DNA from: Acephala macrosclerotiorum
Lineage: Eukaryota; Ascomycota; Leotiomycetes; Helotiales; Mollisiaceae
Reading direction: 5' to 3'
NCBI GenBank assembly: GCA_014904845.1
Contig: MU119203.1
Coordinates: 372,001 to 436,000 of the forward strand
Length of the DNA: 64,000 nucleotides
The position numbers and the translations under genes were made by a program. Positions 22,490 to 34,336 of this stretch are shown piece after piece. The notes below the pieces were generated by a model. The model made no database searches and was not told the origin of the DNA. It saw nothing but the letters and a program-made list of their open reading frames with translations. Numbering within the stretch: the first letter of the stretch is position 1; each line of letters opens with the position of its first letter.

Positions 22490-23837
22490 ATGCTTTCATC
22501 CATCTTGTACAGTGCAGCTCTGCTGTCCCTCGTCAATGCTCATGGTCAGATTTTGAACGCTCAGGTAAGCTCTTCGAAGGTAGTAGTGATAGTTCGTGCT
22601 GATTATATCAGGGTATCGCTGGCTCTCCTGCTAGTGTCGGCTTCCAAGTCGATCCCAGCATTCCAAGAAACTGCACAACTATCAGTCCTTGCCAGCAAGA
22701 CGCAACGATTATCCGAGATGCAGAGATTAGCGCCAACATCGTCAATGAATGTGGGCGTACCGAGTTGACCGGTAACATCGATGTCGGCGAGAACACTGAG
22801 AATGCTCTGGCAGCAGGTGCCGTGACCCAGGTCAAGGCAGGCTCGCAGTTGACTGTCACCATCCATCAAGTCAGTCATCCCTGCAATGGTTATGATCAGT
22901 ATACTCACAGTGACTAGGTCAACGCCGATGGTGCTGGTCCATACGTGTGCGATATGGACGAGACCGGAAACTCTTTGGCCACCGGACAAACCAACCTAAC
23001 CGTGACCAACAACGTTCCAGGTGTCAACGGTTTCTCCCAAGCCAAATTTCAGGACTTCAACATCACTGTCACAATGCCAACAACTCTCAACTGCCAAGGA
23101 GGTATGTCATCTCTCCGTCCTCTTTCCCAAGCCCACTGCTAATTGCTATCCTTCAGCCTCCACTGGCAATGTTTGCACTGTCAGATGCCGCAACAACGCT
23201 CTCGCAGGACCATTCGGTGGCTGCTTCGCTGTTCAACAAACCGACACTACCGCCAAGACCAACGTCGCCAGCACAAGTGGGTAGACTCTTTGATATATCA
23301 TTTCAGTACTTGCATGATTCAAGTCAAGATGCCCTGTTTTTCACAATAATGTAGTAGAAACATAATTGAACACCATTCAAACCTGCTTCTCTCTCATCAC
23401 TGCATCTAGCATCATGCCCCAATATCATCAACTCGATGAGAGCTTATACTGATATCATCACAGTCTCCACCGCTCAGACTCTTGAGGGTATCAACGCCCA
23501 GATCGAGCACAACCAAGCCGATCTTGGTGCTGCCCTTACTGCCAACGCTAACGCTGGAACTGACACCGGCCTTGCAAATGCCAAGGCTGCTGATGCTCTC
23601 GCTGGCCTCTCCGTCACCTCCAAGGCCGCGGCCGTTCAAACTCCTGCTGTTGACATCGCTGGTGGAGCTGCCGCCGCTGCAACTACAGCCACGACAACCA
23701 AGGCTAGCAAGGGATCGAAGGCCACAGTTGCTGCTGCATCTGCATCGACGACTGCCGCGACTGCCAAGAAGGGAAAGAACAACAAGCGAGAAGGCGCGCT
23801 TGCATGGGCGAAGAGAATGGTCGATGAGAGCTCTTAA
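22490..23837 (+). CDS. Secreted Egh16/Gas-type (appressorium-associated) protein
   Basis: Five exons (22490-22564, 22612-22869, 22918-23101, 23157-23276, 23464-23837) join in phase to 336 residues. A signal peptide (LSSILYSAALLSLVNA, then HG) starts the protein. The core matches the fungal Egh16H/GAS1-GAS2/MAS family known from Blumeria and Magnaporthe. Visible blocks are IAGSPASVGFQVD, NCTTISPCQQD, NECGRTELTGNIDVGENTE, VTIHQVNADGAGPY, TGNVCTVRCRNN and GPFGGCFAVQQ. The cysteines are paired and probably disulfide-bonded outside the cell. The last exon is alanine/threonine/lysine-rich low complexity ending in KKGKNNKRE. Family members are linked to infection structures, but the biochemical role is unsettled. 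Intron 4 (187 nt, GTGGGT donor) is the least certain junction. Confidence 0.88.
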
Positions 23838-25865
23838 ATATCTGGTCTTGGGTCGGGGAATCGGTATTGGAGGGGTTTATTGGGCGGAGGGGGCTGTATT
23901 ATGTAGACCGGATCGGCGTATGTAGACGAACTTCTTGTATCAATTTCTTGTTCGATGTTCTCCCACCCTCCCGATTTCCAAATTCTGTGACTCGCTCGTC
24001 TTTATAGGTAAGGAAAAGCCTGGTGTCGCTGCTTTCGGACTGGGATTTCCCGAGATGAAGAGAAGGTCTGATCAAGACAAGTAGAGTTTAGGAGCCGTCT
24101 GATAGTTAAAACCCCGATGTCTCAAGTGGCGTACTTAGACGACGGCAGCAATTTGGATTCCACTGCCTGTCGAAATGGTGGGCGTTTGAGGTTAGAAGAA
24201 TTGTCCGACAGGTGACCAAAGTTAGCAAAAGTTTCGAGCAAGCTTGACATGTGCCATAAAACATACCTGGGACATCGGCGCAGTGGGAGAATTGTATATA
24301 AAGGGAAGAGAACTTTATCTGTGCAAAGTTGGATCATATACAAGATACTAAAAATGTGTATCATGGGATAACATCGACAGGAATGCTAAAACGAAATCCA
24401 AAGAGCACTGCAACTAAAGAACACTGGTTCTCGACTGGGATTTTCATTCAATATGCCAACTTGAATCTAGGTGCACAAGCTATATCTCCGGACTGGTGAC
24501 CATCTTCTGCCTCCAAATTCCGAGTCAGAGTGTCCGGTGGGCGGGTAGCAGGTGGTAATTTATGGCACGATTGATGGCACGACCTTTAGAGGCCATTTCA
24601 GGTGCCTAGTCCCCATATTGTGCAACGCAATAAAACTTCGTGATCGGCTTCTGACCAGTGTATTCCTTCTCCAGATGTATGTACAACTGTAAAGACCATC
24701 TTTCAGTTTAGATGATGCGCTTCTCGAGCTGTGGGATTTGAGTTAGCTGCAAATTCTCCAATGATAATTGGCATGACCTACCCTCCATGGATTGTTCAGC
24801 TCGAATCCAGTGGGTGCGATCGGGTTGTCGGTCTGTCCTCTCAAGAATCCCGTCAACCTCCGGTCACGATCCATCACTGCGGTTGTGTCAGTACAAGTCG
24901 GAAAGTGCATTCAAATTAAAGGTTTACTTTGCTAGACAGACGTTAGCATTTCTATTCCGCAGAGACTGGCGAATCCGTAAAGGTTCGACTCACTCTGTCC
25001 CATTGATCCACCGAGTGTCGTCCTCTCTTGCCACCATTCTGCATGTGTCTGATCTTGGAAAGTCCTGCTCCAGTCACACCAAACATCTGTATTCTTTAGC
25101 ATTGGCTTTCGATGACCTATGAAAGTCGTGGGGTGTGGTTCGAGGGGATGGTACTGACGGCGAGCATGATCCCATAGGGAATAAGAGCTTCAAAAGGAAC
25201 GCCCATCGTGGCAGTTGTACCTCAATCCTAGAAATTAATTAGCATATTTTACTCTATTAGCTATCGCAGACCTGTTCATACTTAACTGTTGTTGTTGCTG
25301 GGGTTTTGATTGAGGTCTTCAATCGTAGGACGTTGAAATGCAGTTGCGTCTATCCTGAGGCTTCAGTACGGCGTGCCACAAGTTCAAGATGTGCAAAATT
25401 CGCTCCCAGACGACACCTCAGACTTCACTGCGCTGAGCAAGGAGGCGATATTACAACTCCACGGCAAGATTCTGACTCAATTCGAGCTTGATCTACGCGT
25501 CGGAAGGCTATATGCTTTCTATTTTATCGTGTCTTTAATTGTTCCACCCGAGTTGGGACCTTGAATCGCGCGTTGGAGTTCATTTCCCCCCCACGCACTA
25601 TCCTCATCCATCTCCAGATTTCCTCATTTAATCCACAACAACTCAAAACCGACATTCACAAGATCGAAGGCGATAGGCAGACGGCCAGAGAGCATTATCG
25701 AACTTGAATATCGATTGTACGCCTACTGTGTCTGGCTGAACTCGAGTTCGCGCATAGTTTAAGTTTCAATACCACCGCTACCTTTCGCGTTTAGAACATA
25801 TTACGGCCAAGCAAACTACCCTAACCATCATACACTACACACGGATGACAAAAAAGAACTAAGAC
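23838..25865. other. 2-kb intergenic region with one possible coding fragment
   Basis: This is mostly featureless. One plus-strand frame near 25380-25510 reads like real protein (DDTSDFTALSKEAILQLHGK, then TQFELDLR). It has no good start, no splice partner and no recognised family, so it may be the relic of a lost gene. The 250 bases before 25866 are the promoter region of the acetyltransferase gene. Confidence 0.35.
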
Positions 25866-28800
25866 ATGGCTGCAGCGGTGCTCATGGAGGAGCTCCAGCA
25901 CAGCATGGCGACGTCTGAGGAAGATGCCGAGTTCGAGGAGGACGATGAGCTCGCAGCAGATATAATGGCAGAGCAAGACGCCGAGTTCGCAGCAAACAAC
26001 CAGCTTCATAATGGTATGTTGGGAGAACCGAGTGAAGATGGCGCAGAAGAAGACGAGGAAATGCTCTCGGACGAGGACGCCGAGGGGGAGGATGAGGACG
26101 AGGTGGTGGACTCGGCGCCAAACAACGACGAAGAAGAAAGCGAAGAGGAAGAGGAAGACGAGGATGAAGATGAAGATGCAGAGGGTGTTGGAGCTGTGAA
26201 AATACAACCCGGTCTTCTGGAAGACGACGATGAAGACGCGGAGTCCGTATCGGATGACGACGACGATGCAAGTGTTGCCAGCGGTGAGGATGACGATGAG
26301 TCGAAAGGTTCGTCAGATGTAGAGGTGGAGGTTGATTGGGAAGCCGCCGCGGAAGAAGACGAAGAAGAACCTGCGAATCCCAATCGATGCATGTGAGTAT
26401 CATCAATTGTGTTGGTCGGGACTTATCTCTAACGATTTTCATAGATTCTGCCAGCAAGACGAGGAGAATGATCCCAGCGAAGAATTTGAGTTGTATCTGG
26501 CTTGTGGTGTTTGTGGCGACAATGGTTTGTTTACACGAAAATTTATATCTTACGAGGCTGACAAGGCTGAAGCTCATCGGCAATGCGCGCGTAATGCCGA
26601 AGCTCTCAAAAGTGATGAAGGCCAGTATCCAAGTCACGTCGCATGGGATTTTATTTGCTAACGATCTCGTTTAGAAGCTGAGAATTGGTATTGCCCAGAC
26701 TGTGTCGAGAACAAACTTGTTCCTACAGGCCCAGAAGCAGAGAATGAAGAAGAAGAATCTTTGGACTCTGCAGCAAGACGTATATCACGAGACAGAATTG
26801 CCGGCGATCTCTTGCCTTCCCAACGTGGTGCTATCAAGCCAGACTCACATTCAGTTTTCAATCAGCTGATTGCACCAGACGATCCAATGGATGGTTCGCG
26901 CCTTTTGCGAAAGAGAAAGACCTCAGGTGGAGACGCAGATGTTGAGGAGACTCCTGCGCCAAGAACAAGAACCCGTGACAAGGGTAGCAGTTCAAGCCAG
27001 CCCAAAGCAATGGCCTCTGATGGGAAAGACGCGGATCGCATGGATATTGATCAACCTGAGAAAGCTAACGGACTTCTGACAAATGGCAATAGCAAAAAGG
27101 AAGTCCTAATCACTCCTCGATCCTCGAGATCGCTTCGACCAAAGTCTACGAAGGCCCATGTCAATATCCTCGAGAAGACATTTACCAGCATAAAGCTTTC
27201 CTTTCGTTTAGACGCAGCAGCCCTCCGTCTTGTTCTGTCACAACCACCGAAGCCAAAAAAGAAGAGCAGTGCACGCCGGGCCACATCTGCAGCTCGCTCA
27301 ACAACAGCGCCATCCACATTCGTTCCCTCAAGCTACTCACAACCGTTCTATTCCCTACACGACAAGGAGATGGACGAGCTAAAGTCTAAACCATATGGCG
27401 GAATCTTGAAAGAGGCAGAAGCGGATACATCGTTGACCTTGCCGAAACCAGAACATCGTCGACACTTTGACGAAGCTAGACAAAAGGCCGAAGAAGACTG
27501 GAAAGCCCGTGTTGCGGCAGCTGCTGAAGCTGCTACTACCTCTGGTGTCAAAAAACCTCGCAAAGTATCCGGTCCCGCCAGTCAGATTGAGTACATCGAG
27601 TTCGGTCAATACCAAATTGACATTTGGTATGCCGCACCATATCCCGAAGAGTACAGTCGGAACAAGGCATTATTCATATGCGAATTCTGTCTCAAGTATA
27701 TGGAGTCGGACATTGTTGCTTGGCGGCATAAAACCAAATGTCCTTGGAAGCATCCTCCAGGCGACGAGATATATCGTGATGGCAAGATCATGATCTTCGA
27801 GGTTGACGGTCGCAAGAACCCACTTTACTGCCAAAACCTGTGTCTCCTGGCCAAATTGTTCTTGGGGTCGAAAACCCTCTACTACGACGTTGAGCCTTTC
27901 TTGTTCTATGTCATGACGGAGTACGACGAGTTAGGCTGTCACTTCGTCGGATACTTTTCGAAAGAAAAGCGTCCAAGCAGTCTAAACAATGTCTCATGTA
28001 TTCTGGTACTTCCAATACACCAACGAAAAGGTTACGGTCATTTGCTCATCGACTTTTCATACCTTTTGACAAGAGTCGAAAAGAAAACTGGCTCACCGGA
28101 AAAGCCTCTCTCCGACATGGGATTGGTGTCTTATCGCAACTATTGGCGCCTGGTGTTGTGTTACTACCTCAAAGACTTCAAGCCTGGAGACAAGATACCC
28201 AGCATCCGCAAAATTTCGGACGATATGGGCCTGACTCCCGATGATGTGATCTCGGCATTGGATGCCCTAGGATCTTTGATACGTGACCCCACTACCGGTA
28301 CGTATGCATTCAAACTCACGACAGACTACTACCGCGAGGTGATTCGACAACACGAGTCAAAAGACTATGCCAGGCTCAACCCAAAAGGTCTGGTATGGAC
28401 ACCCTACATCATGGGGCGAGGAAATGCTTCAGCATTCGAACATGGACCTCCTCTCAATACTGTCGCACCACGAGAGGACGACGAGGACGACCTCAGCCCA
28501 TCAGATACGATGTTGTCGAAAACCAGCAAACGTGATTTCGAGACGTTCAATGGCGATACGGAAGCTGTTACCGAGTCTCTCGGCAAGCTAACTACAGAAA
28601 CCGGAGAACTCATCAAACACGGCACCCCAAACGGAGATTCGATTGGCTCCCCCTCCAAATCGAAGGTCAATGGTTTCGCCAAAAAGCTTTCGTATTTTGA
28701 AGTTGCTGGCACCATCCCCGCGACACGCTTTGAAGTATTCCCTCCACTACCTGGCTCCAAGAAAAGTGGCACGCCTCGAAACACTGCCTCGCGACCAGCA

Positions 28801-29343
28801 CCTTCGCGGTCAAAGATACCGATTTCTGGTTCTCGACCAAAACCCAAACGCGCCTCAGGTAGCTCCTCGCGACGAAGCTCTGCGGCTCGACCAAGGACAA
28901 GCTCATCTAGGAGGAAGAGCGGTGGCACAGGCCGAGGGCCAGGTCGGTGGCCGAAGGGGACGAAGAAGAGTGACTTTGGCAATGCTGATAGTGGTCCAGG
29001 GTTACCACCAAGGTTACTGAAGCAGAGAAGTAAACTCGGGAATGAAGTACTGCTCGGCGACGAAGAGGAAGAAGAGGAAGAAGTCGACGAGGAATTCGAG
29101 GATGAAGGAGATGAGGAAGAAGAGGGCACCGAGGATGCGATTGTCTTCGAGTCCACGCCTTCGATGAAGAAAAGAAAAGAAGTACGAGGGAAGGGCCAAG
29201 GACTGGGCAAACCTCTACTAGAAGGCAAGCCGGGCTTCGGGAAGGGCAAAGGACCATTGACAGAGGATGATGACGAGGAAATGGAAGATGCGCCAATTTC
29301 AGGCGATCTGGAGGTCGACGCGGACTTCGATGAGGACGACTAA
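25866..29343 (+). CDS. SAS3: MYST-family histone acetyltransferase with PHD finger (Sas3-type)
   Basis: Four exons: 25866-26392, 26445-26524, 26573 to about 26620, and 26675-29343, giving about 1107 residues. The order is a very acidic N-terminus, then a PHD-type finger (RCIFCQQDEE, CGVCGDN, HRQCAR, WYCPDC), then a basic linker. The MYST domain follows, with the C2HC finger (CEFCLKYMESDIVAWRHKTKC region), VSCILVLP (catalytic cysteine), the acetyl-CoA loop QRKGYG and SPEKPLSDMG (general-base glutamate). A Ser/Arg-rich and acidic tail ends the protein. By family it should be the catalytic subunit of a NuA3-like complex acetylating histone H3 in the nucleus. Intron 3 is odd: the phase-keeping donor is GC at 26621, or a GT at 26633 with an intron of only 42 nt. 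The plain GT at 26625 breaks the frame. Confidence 0.92.
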
Positions 29344-29717
29344 GAGTATTCGTTAGGTTATGTCGGTTAGCATGAGCGAACAGAAGAGAGGGCGACCATG
29401 GCGTTTGGGATATTCTTCTCTTCAAAATGCGAGACGCATTTCTAGGGCTCGGCATGGCGTGTTGGGCGAAATTCTACGGCATGAACTTGGGGCTGGAGCA
29501 ACCAATCTGCTACATGTACAGTACAAGTATCAGGCTGCAGGCCATTTACCTGTTTGCTTCTGTTTTAGTAATGTTCAGTCGATACCCTCGAAAGTCCGAA
29601 CCCCATAACACCGTCTTCTGCAAAACATGCGTTGTAGTGATCGTGACCTTCTATCTAGGTCTTCCACCCGTCCAACGAGCCTCCCTGGTATGGTTTTCTG
29701 TTATTGCATGCCGTCTC
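29344..29717. other. Short convergent intergenic region
   Basis: This is 3' flank between the acetyltransferase and the oppositely oriented N-acetyltransferase pseudogene. No feature was seen. Confidence 0.5.
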
Positions 29718-30828
29718 TCAATCTTCTTCCGGGCCTCCCTTCAACTCAGTAACCATCCCCTTAATCCCCATCCTCTCCTGCTCTCCAAGCACAATCCCAA
29801 AATACTGCTCCAGCGCCTCCCACCTCTCAACCTCACTCTTACACACCTTCAACGTCTCATTCTCCCCCCTCTCCCTCTTCCTCACCTTCCCGTCCGTCAA
29901 CACCACCGTTCCCACAAAATCCTGCCCGTCCATCACATTCCTCACACAAATGACCTTATGATTAAAGAAACTCCCCCTCAAATCCCTCGTCGTCTTCCAA
30001 TTCATAACTCCAACATCCAAAGACGTAAACTCGGATCTCCGTAAAACAATAAATATCATCCCATTGATCCTTCCCCTCTCTTTTATGTTGAAGGACCCAA
30101 CATTTTTCGCCTGGAGTTTCATACTCTGCAATCCCCTTCCAAAGCACCCTAATCCTATCTCCCGTTACACCCCAAGCCTGCTCATTCCCATCCTCAAGTA
30201 AAATCGGAGATGTTGGTCCATTGCCTCCGAATCCTACATCGACGAGATATCGCTTTCCTTCGAATAAAACTAAGTTGACGAGATGGTTCCAACCAGCATA
30301 AATCCCCTTTAGGCCCCCGGACACTGAGAGCGCGACGCGTGCACCGGTGCTCTTCACGCTGAGATTGAGAGAACGCATCACGGCGCCGAAGAACCCATTA
30401 TTCAACGTACAACTCCCACCCCTCCCTCCCTCCGGTCCGCGATGTTCCCACTTCTTCTCTCTTTCGCTTGCACTTCCCCATCTCAACACCCGCAACACAT
30501 CTCTAGATTCCTGACTCAAGATAGAAGCATCAACCTCTCCCTCCCTAGCAATCCCCCCACTATTAACAATATACTCATACAACTTCGCCGGGTCCAGCGT
30601 CCCAAGATGGTGGTGACTGTAATGAAGATAGAGATTTGAGAATGGGATTTTAGCTTGTTGGTACTTCTGCAGCGTTGTTAGGGCTTTCAACCCATCTTCA
30701 GACGTCGCCCATTCTTTCCTCCGGATATTTTGGAGTAATGACGTTGTGTGGTGCGGCGGGTGAGAGATATGCGTGAGGTATTTCTGAATCGCGGGGAGAG
30801 AGTACGTGGTTCGTCGTGAGAGGGACAT
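29718..30828 (-). pseudogene. Arylamine N-acetyltransferase (NAT) with a one-base frameshift
   Basis: From the ATG at 30828 the frame encodes the arylamine N-acetyltransferase fold. The catalytic triad is visible: Cys in GGSCTLNNGFFGAV, His in AGWNHLVNLV and Asp in RYLVDVGFGGNGP. These enzymes use acetyl- or other acyl-CoA to N-acylate aromatic amines. In plant-associated fungi some detoxify benzoxazinoid breakdown products. After YCFTEI the frame shifts at 30033-30034 (one extra base). Removing one G:C there restores the family sequence, EF...VMNW followed by FFNHKVICVR and VVLTDGKVRKR, to a stop at 29718. As it stands the product would end shortly after the shift and lose the C-terminal domain. 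It is a recent pseudogene or an assembly indel. Confidence 0.78.
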
Positions 30829-31901
30829 TGTATTTGCTTTTTCTTTTGCTTTTTGGTTCCCGGCTCGCGAGAGGTAGGGTAAGGAGAAACCCGAACCCAA
30901 AACGGGAGGGAAGCAGGTTGCGTTTGAATGGTTTGAGCTGGATTGAGGGGAAGTTGAGAAGAGAATGCAGGAGGCGAAACTTAGCTTTGGTTACTGCTTA
31001 CCTTCGCACCAGACTACCAGTCAGCTAGTACAACCTGCCTCCATTCCGAGTTCGTCCTACTCACACCCCTGCAACACCGCGAAACCTCTCCTTCCTCGCT
31101 TGATCTCACATCAGACGAGAAGCCCGTTTTCACAAAATAATGCATATTGAAGAAAGAGAAGCAAAGAATGCTCGTATCGCGGAAGTTAAAAAGCCAGGGA
31201 TCAAAAAGCTTATTCCCAGAGTGGACAATTCCCGATGTGAGTGGTGACATTGACTTCGGCCCCACGCCCGCTGCAGATCTCTCCCGCACGATCAGACGCC
31301 ACATTTCGGGAACTAAATTTAGCCTTTCTTGGACCCTTGGAAGGTTGTACCGATATGTCAAAGGGAAGATACTTATGAGGTAAGAAGAAGCCAAGAAATG
31401 TAATTTCAGGATACAGTACACCTTAGACCAGTATACACTATCTCGCGAAGCCAGCCAAATGATATTATCTATCCATGCCAGGATAGCTAAGTACTCTCCT
31501 ACCCTAAAGTACAAAGTACAGTGTTGATCCTCCCGGGGTATACCAGTCAAAGACAAATGAAACCCACCCTCTATAATGAAACAGTGAACGAAGGTATGTG
31601 TAATGCATGCCCATCCCAACGCCCGACGCTGTGCTGTGCCCAACAATCCACCGCCATCTTGATCCCAAATGGCATGCAACCTTAAGCGCTCCCTGTAAAT
31701 GTATGTACCCAGATCCTTTCCACCCAATAAAACAAACCATGTCGGTGTGTGTATGTACCGGCCCTCAAAAAAAATACGAGGAATCCTCGAGCAGAACGGA
31801 AACACTTTTGGATCAAAAACGCCAGTCTCCACCATGAAGAATAAAATGCGCCGCCGCAGCTTCCAGGGGTATCTTCAATGACTTGTTACTTCTGCAAAAT
31901 C
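30829..31901. other. Intergenic and probable 3' flank of the velvet gene
   Basis: A 273-codon minus-strand frame (31014-31835) covers most of this stretch. It lacks family motifs and looks like chance coding in a 3' untranslated or intergenic region, so I do not call it. Confidence 0.45.
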
Positions 31902-33577
31902 TCAATAATGGCCCTCCACTGATGGTGACTCGCTCGGGCCACTGGGTGCAGTTCGGACAGGATATACTGTCGGAGGAAGACCTGCGGGCATATTCTGATT
32001 GATGTCCGAGAAATTTGAGAAAGACTCTCTTCGTGATGGTAATATTGGTAAGGAATGGCCCATTTGTGCCGGCATTCGCATGCCGCTAGCTGGAGGTCCC
32101 ATGGTTTGCATTCCTCCTAATGCAGATGTAGTTTGCGGCCTGCTCAGTCCCAGGTCCGCAAGTGCGCTTTGGGCATATTGGGCACGTTGTGTTCCCGATG
32201 TCGGCATGATTTGCGATTGAAAGTGTCCCTGTTGAACAGGCGACTGGTAGCTTTGTACCTGGGCAGGAAAGTAAGACGAGCTGGGCGACCTATGATCGAA
32301 AGTTGAGACGTTTCCCATCTGAGTATTGAGCTTTGGTATCATGAACTGATTTTCTCTGTAATCCCTGGTCGGAGAAGGAGCGGTAAAGCCTGCGAAGTAG
32401 TTCGGATTCTGCGGCAACTGTGAACCATATGTATTGTAATTGGTCTGGGAGTCCGAATAAGCTCGTCCACTAAAGTCGCGACTCTCCATTACTTGGCTTT
32501 GATGGCCAAATGATGAAGCTTGGCTCTGGTCAGATCCAGTTCGAGGCCGTTTCGTCGACTCTTCATATGAGTTGCTCGAGTATGCTGCAGTAGACTGTTC
32601 GGAGTATTGGCGTTGCTGCAATCCTGGCCGCTGCTCGAAAGGATGGGAATGTGCTGTCAATGCATCTGACTGCTCTGTTTGACTGTTGGAATCCTGAGAT
32701 TCAGGACTTGTTACAAGCTGTCGCTCCCCACCATTACTCTGGCTTCGACTGGTACTTTTGTTGTAAGTCCGTGGCTCGTAGTTATCATCAGCTGGTCCGC
32801 GCTTCCGTAGGAGGGTTCGAGGTTCCTTGCGCAAGCGGAGTCGTACACCTTGGTCGCTGAAGGTTCTGGTCAAAAAGGTTGACTCTGCCATTCCTGTGAA
32901 GTTCTTTGTTGAAACCACAGGGAAAGGGTTGGATGTGGTGGATGCGACATGGACGCATTCCTGGGATTGCATCTGGTAGAGATTGAATTGAAGACAAAAT
33001 GAACCCTCGATTTTGACCGAGAGGTCGCCAAAGATGAAGAAGGCTCCATCACTGTTGTTGGTGTCCTTCAGACGGTGGAGAGAAGACACAAGAGTACCTG
33101 CCAGAGCGGTTCCAAGGGTCCCTGCCGGATGGTTTCCCGACACGCTGACAAGACTACATGATAGGAAGAAATAGGGACCTGCAAGACGCGACTTGTTAGT
33201 CATGCCACTGATCGCTGGCAAGCTCAACATACTTTGCAGGTAATTCCGATGAGGATCAGCGGCAGAACTTATTTTCAGCTGAACAATTGGAGGCGGGTCG
33301 ACTGGTTTGCGGTCTGGTAGGGCGTTAGGAAGTTATGCTGGGTTCAAGTTGGGAAGGACGGGCACACCTTTCTCTTTGCCAACTGCAACTCGAGCACTCT
33401 TAGGTTGCTGTCGGACGATCAGCGTACACTCGTTCCTAGGGAGAAGAATGCACGGTCAGTATTGTGGAGAATTCACGGTGTTAAGGTAGGTAAGTGATGA
33501 TGAACGTACTCGGATAGATCCACGACCTGGGAATTCATGGCTTCCGCGAATTGATGGGTCGACTGAACCGAATTCAT
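31902..33577 (-). CDS. vosA: Velvet-domain developmental regulator, VosA-like
   Basis: Four exons (33577-33510, 33435-33368, 33313-33233, 33178-31902) join in phase to 497 residues; introns are 74, 54 and 54 nt. The velvet domain occupies about residues 22-180: CTLIVRQQPKSARVAVGKEK, VDPPPIVQLKISS, GPYFF-type SPYFFLSCSL, TALAGTLVSSLHRLKD, FFIFGDLSVKIEGSF, FTGMAESTFLTRTFSDQGVR. A short basic segment (RLRLRKEPRTLLRKRG) follows, then a long Gln/Ser/Pro-rich tail. Velvet proteins bind DNA with an NF-kappaB-like fold. VosA works with VelB in spore maturation, trehalose formation and repression of premature conidiation. VosA rather than VelB or VelC is favoured by the domain being N-terminal and uninterrupted, with an unstructured tail. 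A very large gene-free region lies upstream. Confidence 0.88.
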
Positions 33578-34312
33578 TGTGGAAATTGTGATGAGAGGCG
33601 AGGGAGATCCTGGGTCCCTCTCGGGTGTATTGTTTGGTAAAACTCTTCTGCTAAAGAATACTTGGGCCCAGGTGGGCGCTGGTAGGTGACTGAGTAGTAT
33701 AAGTAAGCTGTGGTACTGTGCAGGACCGTGGTTGATATTTAAATAGATAGCTCACCAGAAGAGAAGTGGAAGTGGCTGCGAAGACTCTTGAGGAAGTCAC
33801 GTATGTGCGTAGTCGATTAGGGCTTTCTTCTGACATAGATGGTGGTGAGTTGGGAAAGTGTCATCGAAGATTTCGGCGGGGTCTTAGTGTCCACCCTAAG
33901 ACCGTTTGACTTCCAAGAGCCAAACCCGGTTGGAGCTGTGCCTGGACTTTTTGACAGTCTGATGGCGTCAGAGCCGTCCGAAGTAGTGGGACATGAACTA
34001 AGGATTTAGTATCGTTCGAGGAAGGGGTCCTGAACATGAGTTTGGAGATACCTTTTGAGGACTTTTGGGCTCGGCTAGTGGGAGGCTCTTTCTCGGTAGG
34101 GCGGTAGGGCTACGGACTGTCTGCGGTAGTCCTTTGCTAATCCAGATTGCAACCACGGTACACTCAAGACAAGCGCAGCGAGAATGATGCAAATTGTCAA
34201 GGCCTAAGGTTGGTGAGGTAAGGTGAGGTGGTCGAGGAGCAGGTGTCACGGTGTCACTGACTTGAACAGAACACCGCAATCCTCGTCTCGTCTCGGATTA
34301 GGGTAGAGCCGT

Positions 34313-34336
34313 CAGGAAACCCGCCAGGAAACCCGC
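34313..34336. repeat. Two tandem copies of a 12-mer CAGGAAACCCGC
   Basis: Two perfect adjacent copies (34313-34324, 34325-34336), followed by GCC/GCT triplets. Confidence 0.8.

Noticed and set aside
22603..22989. 128-codon minus-strand frame inside the Egh16-like gene
   Set aside because: Antisense to conserved exons on the plus strand and without motif of its own.
25882..26637. 251-codon minus-strand frame opposite the acidic start of the acetyltransferase
   Set aside because: It is an artefact of GAA/GAG/GAC-rich coding giving Leu/Ser/Arg-rich antisense. It crosses two introns of the real gene.
31014..31835. 273-codon minus-strand frame downstream of vosA
   Set aside because: No domain, no good start context and unusual composition. 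It more likely lies in the 3' flank of the velvet gene; RNA-seq could change this.
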